A DNA stretch of 64,000 bases, taken from Corylus avellana. Its lineage: Eukaryota; Streptophyta; Magnoliopsida; Fagales; Betulaceae. The notes under the pieces are model-generated. The model made no database searches. It had not been told where the DNA came from and saw only the letters and a list, made by a program, of their open reading frames with translations. The stretch's first letter is position 1; each line of letters begins with the position of its first letter. The position numbers and the translations under genes were made by a program. Positions 42,508 to 54,510 of this stretch are shown here, in pieces. The stretch spans positions 27,929,513 through 27,993,512 of the forward strand of contig NC_081545.1 of the NCBI RefSeq assembly GCF_901000735.1. The letters are read 5' to 3'.

Positions 42508-45500
42508 TCAACTTGAAGCATTAGCCCCAGATTGTTTCTTAGTAGACCTTTTCCTATTTTTGCTTGGTTGTGTAAATGATTGAGGGATGTCCATTAAGCC
42601 TAATGCTGTCTGTTCAAGGCACAAAAGCATCAAGTTGTACGTGTAATTTACATTATATATTTAAGTATCAAAAGAATCGAGTTAATATAATTACTCACCC
42701 GGTTGGTTGGCTAATTGGGCGTGTGTTGTGAACTGTGGTTGCGGGTTGTCCCGCCTCCGACGATCCCCCCTACCACACCATATAAACAAACAATTTCATA
42801 AATAAATAAAAAAATGACTCACCGCATGAAGTATTAAATTAATATTTTATTAAACAACTCACCACATTAGTTATGTTAGGTTCTTTCTTCACAATCCTTT
42901 TTGGCCACTTCTTTTTATTTGGATTGTCAGGTTGGCGGCAGCTCCTAGCATTGTGACCCTTCTGACCACAGTTTCCACAACGTACATCATATCCCTGATG
43001 AGTCACTTTGATGCTTTCGTTAGGTTCATTTTCATCCTCTCCTCTTCTTCTCAGCTTTTTTGGCGTACCACGTTGTTTCTTTGGTATAGGTGGTAGTATA
43101 GGCTCCACATCATGGTCAACAGGCCACGCATTAGCTCCGGGTATCGGAATAATATCTGGGGCATATGACTTCTTATAAGTGTCCATTAGATACCACTTAC
43201 TAACATAACTCTCAGGGACATGCCTATGTGCATAAATTGCACAACATGCATGAGGGCATGGAATTCCATTGAGTTGCCACCTACCACATCCCATGTTTTC
43301 CTCCCCAGATCTACTACCCTCCTAGGTTCATGACTATGATCTACCTCAAATTGTAACTTATTACTCCATCGAGAAATATAGTTTCTTGCAGCTGACTTGT
43401 TCTGTCCAATTTCTTCATAATCTTAGGGCAAATCACATTTTTTGAAGTTTCTGCTCCAGCCCTTTTTTGATTGAACCTATGCATTAGTAGCCGCCTTATT
43501 GTATCCATACAGGTCATAATAGGCTTATCTCTTGCTTCCAAGACCCATGCATTAAAACACTCAGCAGTATTGTTAAGTAAAATATCACTGCAACTATTAT
43601 CTCTGAAGGCATGCCTTGACCACATCCGAGGGTCTATTTTGTTAATGTAATTGAATGCACCTTCATCCATATCTCTAATGACCGACAGGTAGTGGTTGAA
43701 TTGTAACACATTAGCTGCCTGAGCTGCACCCCACAAAGCATCCTTGAAGGCCTTACCCTTGTACCCTATTCTTTTGAAGTTTGCATGTAAGTGTCTCAAG
43801 CAAAATCTATGCTCCAGGTCAGGCATCAAATTCTCCATGGCTTCAAGCAGCCCCTGTATCAATAACAAAACAAATAAAAAAAACATGTTAAAATTCATCA
43901 TAGTTGTAATCATAAAACTGAACAACTTTATTACACCATTGGGAAATATAATTTCCATTAATTTGTACCTTTTGTCGATCGGACATGAATGACCACATGT
44001 GTTCTCGCGGATAACCAATATCATCCAACAAAAGTTTTAGAAACCATGTCCATGTATGTCTATCTTCGCACTCACATACAGCAAATGCTATTGGGTAAAT
44101 GTCATCATTTGCATCTCTTGCAATGGCTGCATGCAGCTGGCCACCATACCGGCTCTTTAAAAAACAAACATCTACACAAATCATGGGCCTACACCCATCC
44201 AAGAAGCCCCGCTTACAAGCTGCCAGTGAAACATACATCCGTTGAAAGAACATTCCATCACGTGCTATATAAGCTGATGTGCCAGGATTCCATTCGATTA
44301 ACGCACCTGCAAACTCTTGTATATGTTTATATTGTTCACCTTGTCTTCCTAACAGAATATCCAATGCCATCTTCTTCGCTCGGTGACAACTTAGCAAACT
44401 TAGCTCAACATTATAATCCCTACGGATCATTTCCTTTAATGCACTTGCTTTCAAATCCGGTTGGTCCCGAACATTGTCCATGTATCGGTGTGCAGTCCAC
44501 TTTATTGTTGCCCTCTTGTTGTAGTAGTGACTGCCACAATTATGCTCTTCAATGAAAGTCTTGATCTTGAAATATTTAATAGCATTCATCCAAGATGCAT
44601 GTATTCTCCACCCACACTTTGTCTTACAAGCGGCGGTTACCCGCGCTTTCTCGTTTCGCAAGTAAATATAGTCGAAACCATTTTGAACTGCGAACAGTTT
44701 CAATACTTCCTTAAACTGAGTGGGGTCAACAAACTTCATCCCAATTTTTAACTCTACCTTCTCTTTCAAGTCAGTAATTTCCCTCCATTCTGGATACCTC
44801 CTCCTAACACGTCGTGGTTCACCTTCACTGTCGTCACCCTCACTATCTAGGCTCCAAAAGCCATCACTCTCTGCAGGGTCCTCATCTGGATCGTACATAT
44901 TATCCCCCACCACCTTAGATTTGGATGATTCATCCCATGTTTGAAACCATTTCGTTGATGCTTCTCTAGCATCACGTATACATTCATCATACTTATGTAA
45001 GAAAATGTCTTCCTCCTCACCATCAGTTACTTCAAAATCACTTAGTTCACTCTTCTCTACCTCATCTTGTACAATATCATCTTCCTCCTCATTATGCTGC
45101 TTTTTTTTTTTAGTCACCTTTTTCCTTTTCACCTTTTCCTTGTTCACCTTTTGCGTGTTCACCTTTTTATCTGCATCATGCACCTTTGTAGCCTCTTGTG
45201 AAGGCTCTTGTGCAGCTTGCTGGGCAGCCTCTTGTGGAGTCTCTTGTTCAACATCTTTTTGAGTAGGTGACTGAGAAAGCATCAGCAAGGGTTCTAACAC
45301 TTCAATCGGGGCTGGTTCAACATGGTCGACAAATATGTGCAATTTGTTTCTCCTACCGTTACCCACTTGTTTTAGCCTGGTGACGATATCTTCGTCTTCA
45401 CTAAATATATGTACATACTCATTGCTCTCGTCATCAAACTTGTAGTACAAAGTAGGAAGATTGTTGTATTTGTACCCCAAGTATAATTCCAATATGTTGG

Positions 45501-45633
45501 CAATATCTGAAAAGCATAGTAGGTCCGCATCCAACTCTTCTACAATCATCACTTCACCTCCTAGATATTCCATTCGCGGTCCACTCAAGGATCCATGATG
45601 GTAAATAGCGAGATCAATAAGAGTTGCAGTCAT
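42508..45633 (-). pseudogene. MuDR-type transposase, frameshifted
   Basis: Exon 1 (45633-43969, 555 codons) starts MTATLIDLAIYHHG. It has a PB1-like N-terminal part, a highly acidic/basic linker, a MuDR DNA-binding region (FKEVLKLFAVQNGF, then CKTKCGWRIHASW) and the start of the MULE DDE domain: first Asp in ICVDVCFL (residue about 488), second in SDRQKG across the intron at 43968-43854. Exon 2 gives the catalytic Glu (NNTAECFNAW). Two apparent single-base losses follow, at about 43405 and about 43296. The second removes the first Cys pair of the SWIM zinc finger (remaining G-C-G-R-W and C-P-H-x-C). A CCHC knuckle CGNCGQKGHNARSC follows. Small exons at 42769-42699 and near 42610-42508 (Lys-rich tail, TGA) probably end the gene; their joining is uncertain. 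Confidence 0.85.
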
Positions 45634-45905
45634 TTCTGTATAATGACAATAAACATGTGTAGTTTAGACAAATGCATGTATTAACAAAAACACAAAATAC
45701 CCCACAAAATACATATGTAGTTGCAGCCATTACTGTTATGATAAATTGGGTATATATATATATATATATATATATGGCGAGATCAATAAGAGTTGCAGCC
45801 ATTTTCTGTATAATGACAATAAATATGTGTCGTTTAGACAAATGCATGTATTAACACAACACAAAATACATGTGTAGTTGCAGCCATTACTGTTATGATT
45901 AATTG

Positions 45906-45942
<37 letters not shown>
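45608..45942. repeat. tandem duplication covering the transposase start
   Basis: About 169 bp starting 'gcgagatcaataagagttgc' (45608) is repeated from 45777, each unit ending in a (TA)n run (45752-45774, 45908-45942). The unit includes the start codon and first codons of the transposase, so a second, cut-off start lies upstream in the same direction. Confidence 0.85.
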
Positions 45943-45944
<2 letters not shown>

Positions 45945-47065
45945 AGTATTTTTGGGCACCCAAAAACCCTAAATTGCAGCCACGGTGACATAGTTAACAT
46001 CAACCCAAGTATCATGGGGATCCGCGACTAAATGCAGCATCAAAGGGAGCAATTATTAACAACTGAAAACCAATTGAAAACCAACTAAAAACCTGACAAC
46101 ACTAAACCCAAAATTCAAGATAACAACAAAAGTTTTTAACACTTATGACACATGGAATAAATTCCTTTAAAGAAAAAAAAAAAGACACATGGAATAAATT
46201 ATTTATAAAAGTTCAATATTAGTGGATGTGGACAACCAACTAAACAAAAATCCAATAAAGTATTCTAGGGGAAGGAAGTAGACACTTTATTGTTTGCCTA
46301 ACAACCGACAATATCACGTGCAGTAGATTACTACAAAATCATCCATATACAGCTAACATCTCTCTCCCTATCAACGATATATAAGTGGCTCAAAATCAGT
46401 ACTTTCCCCCCAACCTTCAATAACTTTATTCTTTAGAGGCTCGAAAAAAGGACACTGGACATACCTCTTTTGCTTTAGAGAATGAACTTCGACTACTTAA
46501 AACATTAACATTATCAGCATTAGGAGAGCTTCGCCGGTGGAGGAAAAGCAGCGGCAAGAGAGAGTGGTCGAAACCTTGCGCCGGAGTGACAGATACAGGA
46601 GCGAGGGAGGGAGGGAGAGCTTCGCCGGTGGCTGGAGACGTGCCGGAGTGAGTGAGAGAGGGTGAGCGAGGGAAGGAGAGCAGCAGGAGAGAAAATTAGG
46701 TTTCTGAAGGGTTTTTTCTTTTCTTTTTTTTTTCTTTTTTTTTTTAAGAGATTCTGAATGGTCTTGAGTTTGGGGAAAACCACTGTATTAGATTTCCTTC
46801 TTTTTTTCTTTTTTTTTTTTAATTGACAGGTAGGAAATAAGTTGGGCAATTATTTTGTTTTTTATTATGTGGCAATTATTTTGTCCAATCAGACATGTCT
46901 ATTTGGCAGTGACGTGATTTTCTATTAATTTTTTTAACGGCAAACTAACAGAAGTACTATTTCAGTTTTTATTCATAACTCAGGTACCACTTGTGATACA
47001 ATTTAAAACCGAAGGGGCAAAAAATAAAGTAGCTAAACCACAGGGAGCTAAAAGGTATTTAACCC

Positions 47066-47074
47066 TAAAAATTA
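47066..47074. repeat. MULE target duplication, right copy
   Basis: TAAAAATTA, identical to 40320-40328. Confidence 0.9.
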
Positions 47075-48514
47075 TCAACATTTTATTTTATTATTATTAT
47101 TTTTTTTACAAATACTAATCAAAATGTTGATTTTTACTGTTATGCCATCCAACCGTATAATAGTTATACAAAAGTCTACTAAATACTAGTATTATTCAGA
47201 TCATGAATGAGGAGCCACTCCTCTACCTACCAAAGTTTACCCTTATTCCATTCTCATTCTCAATTAATCTATTTATATTGTATACTTCATTTGTACTTCA
47301 GTTTTGCCCAATGTGATTTTTGATAAATCGATCCAACACGAGAAAAACCTACGACCAAAAAGCTCTAGTCACCTTTACACATAACACCCCCAACTACAAA
47401 CTCTTGCGTTTGTTTGGCAAAGCTTTTTTGCCATTTTTTACTATCCACACAACTTTTTCCCCCAAAAAAAAGTAGTATAAAAACATTCTCACTTTTTTCA
47501 TTTTTTATATAACATAATTTTTTTTCACTTTCCACTACAAAAAATTCAAAATTTTATACTACATCAACTACAGTATCTAAGGCAAAAATGCTTTACCAAA
47601 CGGATAACGTCCTTTCAACATCCAAAGCATTCGCCAGAAAGGATACAATTCAAAGCTATAATCCACCCAAAAAAAAATATCATCTTAAAGGTACTCCTTC
47701 ATGCCAAATGCTCCTCCAGGGGAATAATTAGCACATAAAGCCTAATGAAAAACCATAATCTAAAATTTCCTATTCTCATGCAGCCTCTTAATATATAACT
47801 TCCTCTACCACACCCATCAACATTATAAAGTGACTAGGAGTGCCTAGGTACCATACCATTCAAACAAGTATAATATAAATCGGAGTTAATCTCCCAAAGA
47901 CTCCTTATCAAAAACCAACAATAATGTAAAAAGACACACTCCTAAAAGAAAAGCACACCCTACCCCTCCATCCCCAATACCCCAACTTTATGAACCACCA
48001 ACTTCCATAAACAATCCAATATATTTCAAATTCCAAGGGCTTTTTAAAGGAATGCTTAATTTAAGGGTCTTAAATCGCTCACTCCCAGACCCCTGTAACA
48101 TCCCATTCCCCTAGGAAGACGATATTACGCATCATTCAATCGAAAACATAAGGATATAAGAATTCAATAAACTAAAAAATCAATGCAAACCAAACGCTAA
48201 ACTTAAGCCATCGTATTATTATTATTACAATTTAAACCAAACCATTAAACCCTTGAACTTGACATAAAAAAGTATCATCGAACAAAACAAACTAATGTTT
48301 ATTCAAGTCATATTCTAGGTGAAGGCTTCTAACTCTAGTTTCCATCACATGCAAAACCATCCATTAGTCATCTGGGTTGTTTCTAAAACACAAAAAAAAA
48401 AAGGGTGAGTCAAATACTCGGTAAGTAGATACAACATACAGTAAATAAAGTTGGAAACCATTTTAATTTTCAAAACATCCAAAAAGTAAAAATAAAACAT
48501 AGACACACGTCATA
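47075..48514. other. intergenic stretch, no gene seen
   Basis: AT-rich DNA without a recognisable frame. It ends at ATA (48512-48514), the flank of the CACTA left end. It shows no CER1-like sequence, although the right flank of the CACTA element does. Confidence 0.5.
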
Positions 48515-48549
48515 CACTACAAAAAATCATTGGTTTAGTGACGTCGCTA

Positions 48550-48720
48550 CTGTTCATTTGAGTTATGCCACGTCACTGAATTGTAACGTGTTAAACTATA
48601 ACACGTTACTATTATTTTTTGTAACGTATGTTTTTTTAACCGTCACCATATGGTGACATGGTATAAATGACACGTTACCATATGGTAACGTGTTGTTATG
48701 CCACGTTGCCATATGGTTAC
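48550..48720. repeat. CACTA left subterminal inverted repeats
   Basis: Alternating GTAACGTGTT/AACACGTTAC and CACCATATGG/CCATATGGTAAC words. The copy at 5510-5957 has one extra block of about 60 bp in this array. Confidence 0.85.
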
Positions 48721-50769
48721 AATTTTAAATAAATTAAAAAATAAATTTTTTTTAATTTATTGATGATAAAAAGATTTTTTCAAGCAATACTCTTTGCATC
48801 ATTTGCTAGGTGAGAAGTGTATTTTTTATACAAGTGTAATTGTAAATGATTATACAATTTTGTTGACATTAATTCATTATATTATTAATAACTTTGAGAA
48901 AAAAATATAGGGGCTAGCTTAAGACTTTGGGGCAGGCAAATTATAATCTAGATTGCATGTGAGTCTCCAGGGAAATATCAGAACCCAAAAAAGATATGGC
49001 TAAGATATGCCTCTAGAAAAGAATATGCATTAGCGCTTGTGTTTTACAACACTATAGGCACGTATCACTACTTATGTATCAAGCACGCTTGAGGCTATCA
49101 GCTCTATAAACACTAACACCATGCTTTATTTCATAGTTAGAATATGCACTAGCATTATAGCCCTATGTGCATCAAGCATGCAAATTACAACACTACTTAA
49201 TTGATCAATTAATTAACTAATAAATTAAGAGAACTGACCGATGCAAGCCTTGATCAAGGCACGCCATATACGTAATATTACGCATATTTAATATGTTGGA
49301 TCGATTCGACTACCAGTTAGCTAATTAATGAGCCAAGTACTGTTGATGAATATTAGATACAAGTAGGGACGAATTAATTAAATAGAGCGGCTCTTTGTCA
49401 TGTATAAATATACTTTACATATTATATATATATATATAATTACTATACTAATTAAGATATATATATATATATATTAAGTATAATTACGAATTAATGTATT
49501 AAGTAATTACTTAATTAAGAGTATATATATTAAAATAAATATATTAATATTAATATATATATATATAATTAATATTTAATTTTGTGTAGTTACAATAAGA
49601 GTAACGTGCCACATGGCACGTTACAAAAGGGTAACGTGGCCTGCATAGCACGTTACTACACGACGTTGGGAACCCGCGTGGCAGGCCTGCACATCCTCTT
49701 TCTTCTTCCTCTCCTTTTCTTTCTTTTTTTTTCCCTCTTTTCTTCTTCTCTCCCCCGCGCGCAGCACCGGCCTGGCCTCTTCTTAAACATTTCTTCTGCA
49801 TTTTTTCCTCTTCTTCTCCCCTTTGATCTCTTACCAAGTAGCTATAGCTTCACCACTTCGATTTTAGAGCTTCCTCGCTCGGGTCTTCATCCGAAATCAG
49901 CCGCACCCGCCACCGCCGCCTCCTCTCTCCGCCGGCGACGTCATCTCCGGCTGACAACTCACCGGCAACTGACGGCCAACGCACCACTCACTCATTTTCC
50001 GGCCATCTCCCTCTCATCATCGATCACCGATCGATCTGCAGGTATATATATATATATATTCTATATTTATATATTTATAATATGATTTTATATATTTATA
50101 ACGAATTTGTGAGCATTGTGTATATATATATATAATGTAATTTTTTTGTTAGCTAATTAACTTATTAGTTTGGTTGAAATATAATATTTTTATGGTCCAT
50201 GCATGTTTGTATGATAGGTACGTACGTAGGAATGTAGGGGATTGTTCAATATGTGCATGCATGCAAAATATTTATATTTACGTTTTTTAGAAATCTAATT
50301 GCTATCAGGTTACTTTTTTTATTTTGTGTAGGTTTTGCAATCCTTTATTATATAAATTATCATTTATATAGTAAAAAATAAAAAAAATAGGAAATCAATT
50401 TATTTTTGTAATCATCTATATATATAAATGATTACAAATATAATAATTAAAAATACATAATGCGGTTATATAACCTACATATGTGGTTAATTAGATTAAT
50501 TTTAAATGTGCGGTCTCCATACGAAGTACAAATTATGTAACTTTATTTCTTTAAAAATATTGCGACATAAACATATATAATTGAGCTTGATTTTATTTAG
50601 GTCCCCGTAACAAATTATGCTTTTCAATTTGTTTTGTGGTTGGTTTGGTTTAGGTTTTGCAAATTTTTATTACATCGAGTACATGTTATTAATAAAACAA
50701 CGAACGTACATGTTATTAGGTTTAGCGTAATTCTTATATATTTATGTTTATAATGTACGTAGTAACACT

Positions 50770-53700
50770 ATGGACAAGAGTTGGATGAAGAAATCTAGGG
50801 GTACGAAGGAATACAGAGACGGATGCAGAGCGTTTGTGGACTTCGCAGTTAGGAACTGTGACACTCCAGACAAACTTATTTTGTGCCCTTGTAAGACGTG
50901 TCGCTGTAACAGGAGACACCCCCCAGATTTGGTATACGACCACTTGACAGGGGGGAAAGGAATGTGGCCCCAATACACATACTGGATTTATCATGGCGAG
51001 AGGCCTGTTAGAGCTCCCGTTGATGGCTCCAATTCATCGCGTCCGGCAACAGCTGTGGGTGCAAGCACTGAACAGGCTGGAAATATGCACGCCATGTTGC
51101 GTGATGCATTCGGCATGCACGAAGTGAGAGATGACAATAGTGAGCCTCGGGTTGAGGTGCATGGAGAGGAAGAAGACATTGTGCATGACGAATCCAATGG
51201 AGGTGACGTACGAAAGTACGAGGAATTGCTGAAAAATGCGGACAAACCGCTTCATGATAAGACCAAACATAGCAAGCTGAGTGCTACTGTACATCTGTAC
51301 AATTTGAAGTGTGTGGGTGGAGTTAGTAATACGATATTCTCGTGTTTCCTCGAGCTAATCAATCAATTGCTGCCTGCAGATGATGGAGCACTGCCAGTTA
51401 ATACATATGAGGCGAAACAGTTTCTAAGGGACATAGGTCTCGGGTATGAGAAGATTCCAGCTTGTCGCAATGATTGTATGTTGTTCTGGAAGGGCAATAA
51501 GGACTTAGATTCATGTGTTAAATGTGGAAAATCTAAGTGGAAGGATGAAATTCATTTGGACGAGGATGGCCACCCCATAGAGTCTAGTAAGAGACGTCCG
51601 GTGAAGGTTTTGCGGTGGTTTTCCATCACACCGCGACTATAGAGGCTTTTTATGTCAGAGCATACTGCACCCTATATGAGGTGGCATGCAGAAGGCCGCA
51701 CTAACGACGGCGTATTGAGGCATCCTGCCGATGGCGAAGCATGGAAGTCATTCGACAATTTATATCCGGACTTCTCATCAGACAGTAGGAACGTACGACT
51801 TGGCCTAACCTCGGATGGATTTAATCCTTTTGGGAACATGAGCACATCCCACAGTACTTGGCCTGTAATGCTTGTACCGTACAACCTCCCTCCTTGGATA
51901 TGCATGAAGCAAACGTCTTTCATATTATCCCTGCTTATTCCAGGCCCAAGTTCACCTGAAATGGATATAGATGTCTACATGCAACCGTTAATTGAGGAAT
52001 TGCAGTTACTATGGAATGTGGGGGTACGAACATTTGATGTTTCTTTGAAGAAGAATTTCATGCTCCGAGCGCAGCTCATGTGGCCAATTAATGATTTTTC
52101 GGCATATGCGGACTTGTCTGGGCGGCCTACAAGGGGTGAAAAGGCATGCCCTTGCTGTATGCATGCAACAAGTTCTAGACGGTTAAAACATGGAAGTAAG
52201 TTTTGCTTTATGGGGCATAGGCGATACTTGCCCATGGATCATCCGTGGAGGCGGAATAGAAATACCTTTGACGGTAACCAAGAACTAGAATGTGCCCCCA
52301 ATGTTCCAGATGGAGATGAAATCTTAAAACAGTTAGAAGGGATGGTATTTAGGGATGAGAGTGCCGGTAAGTCAGTTAACATTGATAATTCACATGCAAA
52401 GAGGAAGAGGACTGATAATATATTGTGGAAGAAGAAAAGTATTTTTTTTCGTTTTCCGTACTGGAAGGATAATTTATTGCGGCACAACCTTGATGTCATG
52501 CACATAGAAAAAAATGTGATGGACAATATAATTGGCACAATACTAGACATTAAGGGAAAAACGAAGGACAACCTTAAAGCCCGTAAAGACTTGCAAGAAA
52601 TGGGTTTGAGACCAGCACTTCATCCTTTTACAGGTGATAATGGAAGAATCTATATGCCTCATGCTTGCCACACGATGTCGAAAGAGGATAAAATTAGTTT
52701 CCTAAAAGTGCTTCGAAATATAAGGGTGCCAGACGGATATGCCTCAAACATTTCCAGATGTGCAGAACTTAAGGACCGGACATTATCGGGTTTGAACAGT
52801 CATGACAATCACGTATTGATGCAACAGCTTCTCCCAATTGCATTGCGTGGATCACTGCCCGGTAACGTGGTTAGACCGCTAGTTGAGTTGTCTGCATTCT
52901 TCAGGGGCATATGTTCAACGGTGTTGACCCAAGAGGATATGGCCCGACTTGAGGTTGGGATCTATATCACTCTGTGGAAGTTGGAACAGATATTCCCCCC
53001 TAGTTTTTTCACCAGCATGGTTCATGTTGTGGTGCATCTTGTCCGTGAATGCCAACTCGGTGGGCCGGTACAGTATAGATGGATGTATTCGGCAGAGAGG
53101 TTACATTTCCCTGAAAAAATTAAAACTATAATTTCGTTGTCATTTATTTATTTAAAAACAATTATTAGATGTAATAATTGATTAGTTTTGATATGTAGGA
53201 GTCTCGGTGTGTTCAAATCTAGTGTGCGTAATAAAGCGGCACCTGAGGGATGCATTGCGGAGGGCTACATAGCAACCGAGTTGGTGACGTTCTGTTCGAT
53301 GTATTTAAAGAACGCACCGACATTTTACAATAGGCCGCAACGAAACCTGGATGGGCCTAAAGGGGCTGGAACCCGAGTCGTCCTCGACCAACTCATGTTG
53401 ATACAGATTCACCGTTACATTCTGTTTAACTCAGATGACTTCCTCCAATTGCAGACGTGAGTATTGTGTAATAAATATATGCATACTCATATTCTACAAC
53501 ATCGTCAGTTGTAAATTGAATTTAATTGATTTTATATCGGATATGTAGGATGCACAAGGATTCGATAAGACAAACTGCAAACATGGGGCGAACAACGGAC
53601 GATCAGTTGGAAACCCAACATTTTGATCAATTTTGTGATTGGTACCGTGACTTTGTAAGTCTAATGTCATGCACACCTGGTGAATTCCATAATGTTTCGT

Positions 53701-54395
53701 AATTGCACTAATTATACTTCGTCATTGTATATGCTTCGTAGGTCGATTGTTCGGACGATCGACGCAGGAAGGAGTTGGGTGAGAAACTAGTAATGCATTG
53801 TAGAGGGCCAATGGTCTCAGCAGTCCAATATAATAGATATGTGGTCAACGGCAAGTTCTTTCACACCGTCGCACATGATGTGGGTAAGAGGTCTCAGAAT
53901 AGTGGCGTGTGCGTGCCGACTGTTGATGGCGAAACATACTACGAGAAGGTAACTCAAATACTTGAGGTGGAGTATTACGACACGACAAAGTATATTATGT
54001 TCAAGTGTGATTGGGCGGACACCACAAGGGACAGGGGATTCCAAGTTGACGAGTATGGCCTAACGTTTGTTAACTTCAAAAACCTTGTCCATAAAGGGGA
54101 GCTGATTAGTGATGAGCCGTATGTACTAGTTTCTCAAGTGGAACAAGTTTTTTATGTTGGAGATGAAAGGAACCCAGATTGGGTTTGCGCAGTGAGGACA
54201 AAACCTAGGAACATATACGATGTTGGTCAGGGTCAAGTGACTCATGATGATCATGCGAATTATCACGAGAGTGAGCCACTCATTTTAAACAATAATCAAC
54301 TAAACGATCCGCATGATGACATCCAATACGTCCGACACGGCTTCGCACCAATCGAAGCATATGTCATTCTATATGAATTAAATATTGTACATTGA
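50770..54395 (+). pseudogene. TNP2-like CACTA transposase with an in-frame stop
   Basis: Exons 50770-53099, 53199-53456, 53549-53654 and 53742-54395 join in phase to 1116 codons. Domains in order: a transposase-associated Cys-rich N-terminus (CPCKTCRCNRRH, residues about 37-50), the Transposase_21/TNP2 core (VPYNLPPWICMK, then FDVSLKKNFMLRAQLMW, KACPCCMHATSS, HNLDVMHIEKNVMDNI), DUF4218 (about 52720-53430, including GGPVQYRWMYSAER) and DUF4216 (about 53950-54240). A TAG at 51640-51642 replaces a Gln codon in the conserved PRLQRLFMS segment; the same frame continues 509 codons beyond. All other codons are open, so the copy is recently disabled or the stop is a sequencing or allelic difference. 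Confidence 0.85.
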
Positions 54396-54510
54396 TTAGT
54401 TTTTTGTAATTTATTTGTACATTAATTTTCAAATTTTATTTACAGTAGCGGTGAATAATTCTAACACTATACACAACTAATTTGTTGCGTTATGTATTTT
54501 GCAGGTAGAT

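Larger units (their letters stand above)
40329..47065. mobile_element. complete Mutator-like element (MULE), 6.7 kb
   Basis: The ends GGGTTAAATACCTTTTAGC and its complement open long terminal inverted repeats: 40329-40817 on the left and 46523-47065 on the right, differing by small indels and substitutions. A perfect 9-bp duplication TAAAAATTA flanks the element. The TIRs carry CT-rich tracts with 'ccaccggcgaagctctcc' blocks near their inner ends, which may hold the transposase promoter. Inside is one transposase gene on the minus strand plus short local duplications. The structure is complete, but the transposase frame is broken in this copy. Confidence 0.9.

Noticed and set aside
43989..45262. 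Plus-strand ORFs opposite the transposase
   Set aside because: Shadows of the well-supported minus-strand MuDR-type frame.
51034..52571. Minus-strand ORFs opposite the CACTA transposase
   Set aside because: Shadows of the TNP2-type frame, which has family motifs throughout.
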